The notes beneath the pieces are model-generated. The model was not told the DNA's origin and ran no database searches. It saw nothing but the letters and a program-made list of their open reading frames with translations. A program made the translations under genes and the position numbers. From a virus, in the IMG/VR virus record IMGVR_UViG_3300033143_000251, positions 1 through 20,377 of that record: DNA of 20,377 nucleotides; one strand, written 5' to 3'. Shown here piece after piece: positions 16,088-20,377 of this stretch (positions within the stretch are counted from its first letter, which is position 1; the number at the start of each line of letters is the position of its first letter).

Positions 16088-17134
16088 ATGAAAAACGAAA
16101 ATATAATAAATAATCTTACTATAAAGCAAATAAACCAAAGTGATGCACTTGGCTTTAGTAAAGATTTTATATCAAAAGCACACGATGTTAATTTTGATCT
16201 TTTAGGTAGAGCTTTTGCTAATACTGCTAAAACTTACGCTAAATTAAAAATAGCTATAGAAAATAATACATGTGAATCAGATAACTGTGTATTTGAAATT
16301 AACCAGTTAAAAATGTTAGAGCAAGCTCCTCAGGCTTCTCTAGATTTTTTATCTTTGCTTTTATCTCAACTTCAAATAACTGAAAGTGAAAACTTTGATC
16401 CTAATAATAACTTTGAATATACCGTAGCTAATTGTATACTTAACGAAAAGCCTGGTTTTTCTAAGTCAGATGGTTACGATGTTTATTTAGATCTGTTACA
16501 AGATGGATCTCAACAAATAAGCTTTTACGGGCCAATGTTTGCGCAACCGCTTATGATTAATAGCGTGTCATTACAGGCGTTAAGTAATGTTGGTACAACT
16601 ATAGTTGCATCGACACCTGATTTACCATCAGAGATGATGTCTCTGTTGTCTAAAACAGGGTTGTTTACAGCTGAAAGTATTATGGAAAATGGTCAACTAT
16701 CGCCAAACGCTCAAATATCTGAAGAGTTTGTGCTTAAAAACCCTGACGGTAGTTTTGATTACGAGATTATAGACATTGGTAACGGCAAAGGTAGAAACAT
16801 ACTTAAGTATGATATGGATAAAATAGAAAGAAAATCTAATCCATTCATAACTGCTGAAGTTGCTGGTTTATTAAACTTAGAACAAGAAGCTATCGCAGCT
16901 TGGAACGTTTATTTGTCTGAAGGTAAATACTGGTCTTACACCGAAGACTTACCTTTATACCCTGACAAACAAAAAGAGTTTGAGAAAAAATACAAAGATT
17001 ACTTTATGAATAACTACCTTAAGCAATTTGTAGAAAATCAATTACCTACAAATCCTGAAGACGCTGCTATTTTTGATTTACAAGAAGCTAAAATGGCTAA
17101 AGCACAAGCATTCATCGAAGCTAATAACCTATAA
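16088..17134 (+). CDS. Conserved protein of unknown function, probable virion component
   Basis: 348 residues; no function recognised. The N-terminal half is helical, with a short CESDNC element (62-67; a third Cys near 116), so a disulfide or metal site is conceivable but unsupported. The middle includes SDGYDVYLDLLQDGSQQISFYG, which looks like a small beta domain. The C-terminal third is strongly helical and charged (EFEKKYKDYFMNNYLKQFVE) and ends in an Ala/Lys/Glu helix. No signal peptide or membrane span is seen. It begins 10 bases after the preceding stop and ends 12 bases before the giant gene, so the three should be expressed together. The context suggests a head-internal or tail-tip protein. 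Some codon blocks are poor in repeats and stable along the gene, with no sign of recent insertion. Confidence 0.5.
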   Translation: MKNENIINNLTIKQINQSDALGFSKDFISKAHDVNFDLLGRAFANTAKTYAKLKIAIENNTCESDNCVFEINQLKMLEQAPQASLDFLSLLLSQLQITESENFDPNNNFEYTVANCILNEKPGFSKSDGYDVYLDLLQDGSQQISFYGPMFAQPLMINSVSLQALSNVGTTIVASTPDLPSEMMSLLSKTGLFTAESIMENGQLSPNAQISEEFVLKNPDGSFDYEIIDIGNGKGRNILKYDMDKIERKSNPFITAEVAGLLNLEQEAIAAWNVYLSEGKYWSYTEDLPLYPDKQKEFEKKYKDYFMNNYLKQFVENQLPTNPEDAAIFDLQEAKMAKAQAFIEANNL

Positions 17135-17146
17135 AAATTTAATTAA

Positions 17147-20100
17147 ATGCAACTAGTAGAATACGTTAATTCTTTATTTGAACAAGGTCTATCTGGGGAA
17201 GAAGTTATTGCTAAAACTCAAGAGTGGAAAAAGAAAAATAACTATGGTATTTCTGAACAGCCTAGTGTTTTAAAAGAAGATTTAAAACCTAAAGAAGAAG
17301 AGGTAAAGACAGAGGGTGTTGCAGAAACAACGGATGCAACTGTACCACCCAAAACACCGGATGCGTCCGAGAATTTAGAGTCTGGAAGTGGACAATCACA
17401 ATTAAATCCAAATCTTGATTTAATAAACCGTAGAGCTGAAAATAAAATACTAGACGATGCTAGAGCAAACTTGCAAAAGTTTGAAGAAAAAAAATTCGAC
17501 TTTAATAAAATACATGAAAACGTATTTGGCAAGTCAATAGAAGAGTCTGAAAAAGATAAAAAGAAGTATAAGCAAGATCAAATAAACTCTATACTAAAAA
17601 AATATGAACCTAACACTCCTGAAAGAGCTGTTGCATATTATCAATTAGATTTAGCTCCAGATTCCACAGTAGACACTAAAACATACGAAGCTGTTGTTGA
17701 TTATAACGAAAACCTTAAAAATTTAGAAAAATTAAAAAAAGGTGAAACTAAGGATGCTTACAATATACAAGGCTTACTTCCAGAAGTAGACGCCACTGAT
17801 ATACAAAGAGCTTTATCTGGTGTAAATAGAGGTGAAGAAATACCTAAAACAAAAGAAAACGAAAAAATAAAATTAACTCTAGAAAATTTAGATAATATTT
17901 CTAAATTTATGGAAGAGTTAGATAAAGATCCTGATTTAAAAGATTTTAAATCTATAACTGATTCACCAAAAAGTAAGTTAGAAATAATTGGTGATACTTT
18001 TTTAATTAATATGCCTTTAGGATTAGAAGCTACATGGGAAGCTACTAAAGGTATAGTTGTAGATGGATTAGATCAATTAACTAAACAGTTGGGTCAAACA
18101 CCAGATTTTTTAATAGAATCAGCTAGTGCAAAAGATCCAAATAGAGTTGAGTTTGTAGATCCGCAAACAAACGAAAGAATACTTTTTAGCGAAAACCCTG
18201 AAAAGTGGGAGGAACTAAAAGATGCTAAGTTATCTGGAGAAGAAGTTGCTTCTTTTTGGAAAGGAGAAGATGAAAATGAAATTGGTAACGCGTCTGACAC
18301 GTATGTTATAAGTCAGTTTAAAAAATACCAAGACTTAAATGATGCTAAGATAAAAGTTGGAGAAATAGTAAAAGAATTTGATTGGAGAAATCCATCTAAA
18401 ATTAAATTTTCTTCCGGAAACGAATTATTTGGTGGCGTAATGAGTGCTATAGAAGGTACAGTAGCTTCTGTAATACCTGCTATGGTTACTGGTGGTGCTA
18501 GTTTAATACCACAAATTGGTGCTCCAATATATATGGACTACAATATAGCAAAAGCAAATTCATTATACCCAGGTGATCCTGATGCTTTAAATAAATTAAT
18601 TGCTAGCGATCAAACAGATTTTAAAACTCCAGCAGCATTAACTGCTTTAGCTACATCTTTAGAATATATAGGTTTTAGAGGCGTTGCTAAACATATGATA
18701 GGTAAGACTGGTAGATTAAAACCATTTGTTAGTTTATTATATTCTCAGTTAGGAGAAGGAACAACAGAGTGGGGTCAGTTTGGTATTGAAGAGCTTAATA
18801 AAAATATAGCAGCAGGGAAAACATTGGGTGAGTCTATGGCTCTAGCTGTTGAAGGTATGGCCTCTAAAGAAGGTGTAGAAAACTTTTTAATGGGAGTTGT
18901 AGGAGCAGGTTCTATGGGTATTCCTGGCACGATTAGAAACACGGTTTCTAGAGCTTTGATTACTGAAACAGAAGTTTTTAATAATGCTACTAAGTTAATT
19001 CAAGAAATATCTTCTTTACAACAAAGCAGATCCGCGGTCAATAATAAAGCTTATAAAGACGCTGTAGATTTACAAATACAAGAAAAAGAAGAATCTTTAA
19101 AAGACTTGCTAGATAACACCACGAAGCTGGCAAGCATGATGACTAAAGAAGAGCAAAATCAAATAATAGATTTTCTTGGCCAAAAAAAGAAAAATAATAA
19201 AACTCTTTCAGATTTAAATAAATCATTAGCTAAAGGTGAAATAACTGCACAACAATACGCTTCAGCAAAAGGAGGTATTGTCACTAGTAACAAATCAATT
19301 ACAAATAAAATAGATAGAGTTTTAGCTGATGCTAATAAAAGATTAATTGAAGGTGAAGTTGCTATTGTTGAAGATGTTGCCGGTAAGGAAAATGTTGAAA
19401 CGTTTAACACTGTAGATGAATTTGTAGAAGCTACTGGTCAAGATGGTAAAGTTGATGCTTTTATAGACGAAAGTGGTAAAATATTTATAAACAAACAAAG
19501 AGCTGCAGAAGTAGGAGCTATAACAGCTGGTTCACATGAATTATTGCATAGAATATTAAAGTCTACTTTTCAAGCAGATACTAATACAGCGTTAAAGTTA
19601 GTTGAAAGCTTTAAAAATACATTAAGTTCTAAAGAATTAAATGTGATTCAAAAAAGAATAGATGAAAATTACAGATATGACAAAGACGGAAATGAAAGAC
19701 CGTTGTCTGAATATGCTGAAGAATACTTAACTTCTTTTTCTGATGCTATAGGTAAAGGTGAAATTACTTATAAAGATAATTTAAAAGAAACCTTTATGCG
19801 TCTAGCAAAACCTATATTAAATATTTTTAGACCTAGAGGTTATAATAAATTAAATTTTAAAGATGGTAGAGATGTTTATAATTTTATAAAAGATTATCAG
19901 AAAAACATCAAAAAAGGTAAAATATCTGAAAGAGCAAAAAAGCTTCAAGAGCTTGAAGAAGTTGATTTAGGTATTATTAAAAAGTCTATAACTAGCCAAG
20001 AAATTGCTTCTAATGAGGTTCAAAAAATATATGAAGATCAAGGCGTTTCTGGTGCTATGGAAATCATACAGAAATTTAAACCTATTACAAATAGAATAGT

Positions 20101-20377
20101 AGAAGCTAGAAGTCAAGCTCCTAATTTTGATCGTCAATTACTAACAGATGAAATAGAAACAGGACCAAGAGGTATACTTGAACTTATAATGGATTATAAA
20201 CCAGAATCAGGTGTTCCACTAGCCGCTTACATTAATAAGTTTTTACCAGCTAGAGCTATAGAGGCTTCTCGTAGAGTTTTAGGTGAAGAATTTACAACTG
20301 ACGTAACAGAAGCAAAAGGTGTTGTAGCTGAAGAAGTTGCTGAAACCGTTACAGAAGAAAAACCAATAGCTAAAAAA
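17147..20377 (+). CDS. Giant internal virion / polyvalent protein, 3'-truncated by window edge
   Basis: An open frame of at least 1077 codons running off the window. ATG at 17147 follows an A/T leader and opens with an amphipathic helix (MQLVEYVNSLFEQGLSG). Residues 40-90 are a Glu/Lys/Thr/Pro linker and 100-260 charged helices. Hydrophobic segments lie at about 280-305, 428-460 (GGVMSAIEG to GAPIYM) and 579-600 (NFLMGVVGAGSMG), as expected of ejection proteins that cross host membranes. A zincin motif HELLH is at 797-801, with acidic candidates for the third zinc ligand at E855, E858 and E859 (SEYAEEYLTSFSDA). Residues about 980-1046 resemble sigma-70 region 2. The visible end is again a Glu/Val/Thr/Lys linker, so more domains probably follow. 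The multidomain plan fits the 'polyvalent protein' class of injected phage proteins. No lysozyme motif is visible. Confidence 0.7.
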   Translation, partial: MQLVEYVNSLFEQGLSGEEVIAKTQEWKKKNNYGISEQPSVLKEDLKPKEEEVKTEGVAETTDATVPPKTPDASENLESGSGQSQLNPNLDLINRRAENKILDDARANLQKFEEKKFDFNKIHENVFGKSIEESEKDKKKYKQDQINSILKKYEPNTPERAVAYYQLDLAPDSTVDTKTYEAVVDYNENLKNLEKLKKGETKDAYNIQGLLPEVDATDIQRALSGVNRGEEIPKTKENEKIKLTLENLDNISKFMEELDKDPDLKDFKSITDSPKSKLEIIGDTFLINMPLGLEATWEATKGIVVDGLDQLTKQLGQTPDFLIESASAKDPNRVEFVDPQTNERILFSENPEKWEELKDAKLSGEEVASFWKGEDENEIGNASDTYVISQFKKYQDLNDAKIKVGEIVKEFDWRNPSKIKFSSGNELFGGVMSAIEGTVASVIPAMVTGGASLIPQIGAPIYMDYNIAKANSLYPGDPDALNKLIASDQTDFKTPAALTALATSLEYIGFRGVAKHMIGKTGRLKPFVSLLYSQLGEGTTEWGQFGIEELNKNIAAGKTLGESMALAVEGMASKEGVENFLMGVVGAGSMGIPGTIRNTVSRALITETEVFNNATKLIQEISSLQQSRSAVNNKAYKDAVDLQIQEKEESLKDLLDNTTKLASMMTKEEQNQIIDFLGQKKKNNKTLSDLNKSLAKGEITAQQYASAKGGIVTSNKSITNKIDRVLADANKRLIEGEVAIVEDVAGKENVETFNTVDEFVEATGQDGKVDAFIDESGKIFINKQRAAEVGAITAGSHELLHRILKSTFQADTNTALKLVESFKNTLSSKELNVIQKRIDENYRYDKDGNERPLSEYAEEYLTSFSDAIGKGEITYKDNLKETFMRLAKPILNIFRPRGYNKLNFKDGRDVYNFIKDYQKNIKKGKISERAKKLQELEEVDLGIIKKSITSQEIASNEVQKIYEDQGVSGAMEIIQKFKPITNRIVEARSQAPNFDRQLLTDEIETGPRGILELIMDYKPESGVPLAAYINKFLPARAIEASRRVLGEEFTTDVTEAKGVVAEEVAETVTEEKPIAKK

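Noticed and set aside
16136-16160. Imperfect palindrome CCAAAGTGATGCACTTGG as an operator.
   Set aside because: It lies within coding sequence, has a bulge, and does not recur near any promoter-like region.
17242-17532. Minus-strand open frames at 17242-17532, 18094-18300 and 19159-19410.
   Set aside because: They lie wholly inside the giant + strand gene, have low-complexity Ser/Phe/Leu composition typical of antisense reading, and have no leader of their own.
1-20377. CRISPR array, tRNA genes, insertion sequences, integrase or attachment sites, toxin-antitoxin or defence genes.
   Set aside because: No spaced repeats, cloverleaf-like sequence, terminal inverted repeats or recognisable domains of these kinds were seen on either strand.

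Overview
This window is a stretch of a tailed-phage genome (Caudoviricetes, podovirus-like virion module). All 12 supported protein genes lie on the + strand, packed with gaps of 0 to about 75 bases. It is AT-rich, with most genes near 30% GC. No gene has a Shine-Dalgarno sequence: every start follows a run of A and T. That leader style, together with the protein families I recognise from memory (crAss-like and marine Bacteroidetes podoviruses), suggests a host in Bacteroidota, probably a marine flavobacterium. The host is inferred. No lysogeny, replication, lysis, tRNA or CRISPR sequence is visible.

Layout. 2-1708: large terminase, cut by the window's left edge just before the Walker A motif. 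1709-4096: portal. 4129-5316: acidic, helical protein in the scaffolding position. 5330-6774: major capsid protein, read in two overlapping frames because of a -1 break near 6046, followed by a strong terminator (6784-6821). 6850-7674: conserved protein of unknown function, with a second terminator behind it (7694-7717). 7736-8503: probable connector protein. 8508-9684: neck protein, with a frame break near 8568. 9691-13842 and 13873-15336: two large beta-rich tail proteins (nozzle or 'muzzle' type). 15355-16077 and 16088-17134: a Gly/Ala coiled-coil protein and an unknown protein. 17147 to the right edge: an open frame of at least 1077 codons that looks like a giant internal virion (ejection) protein.

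The genes form one late morphogenesis programme. Terminase packages DNA through the portal into a shell of capsid protein built on the scaffold. The connector, neck and nozzle proteins close the head and form a short tail. The last three genes are best read as virion-internal cargo injected with the DNA. The points most worth a second look are the two frame breaks in essential virion genes, a zincin-type HExxH motif and a sigma-70-region-2-like stretch in the giant protein, and a 21-base near-identical repeat in two intergenic gaps.
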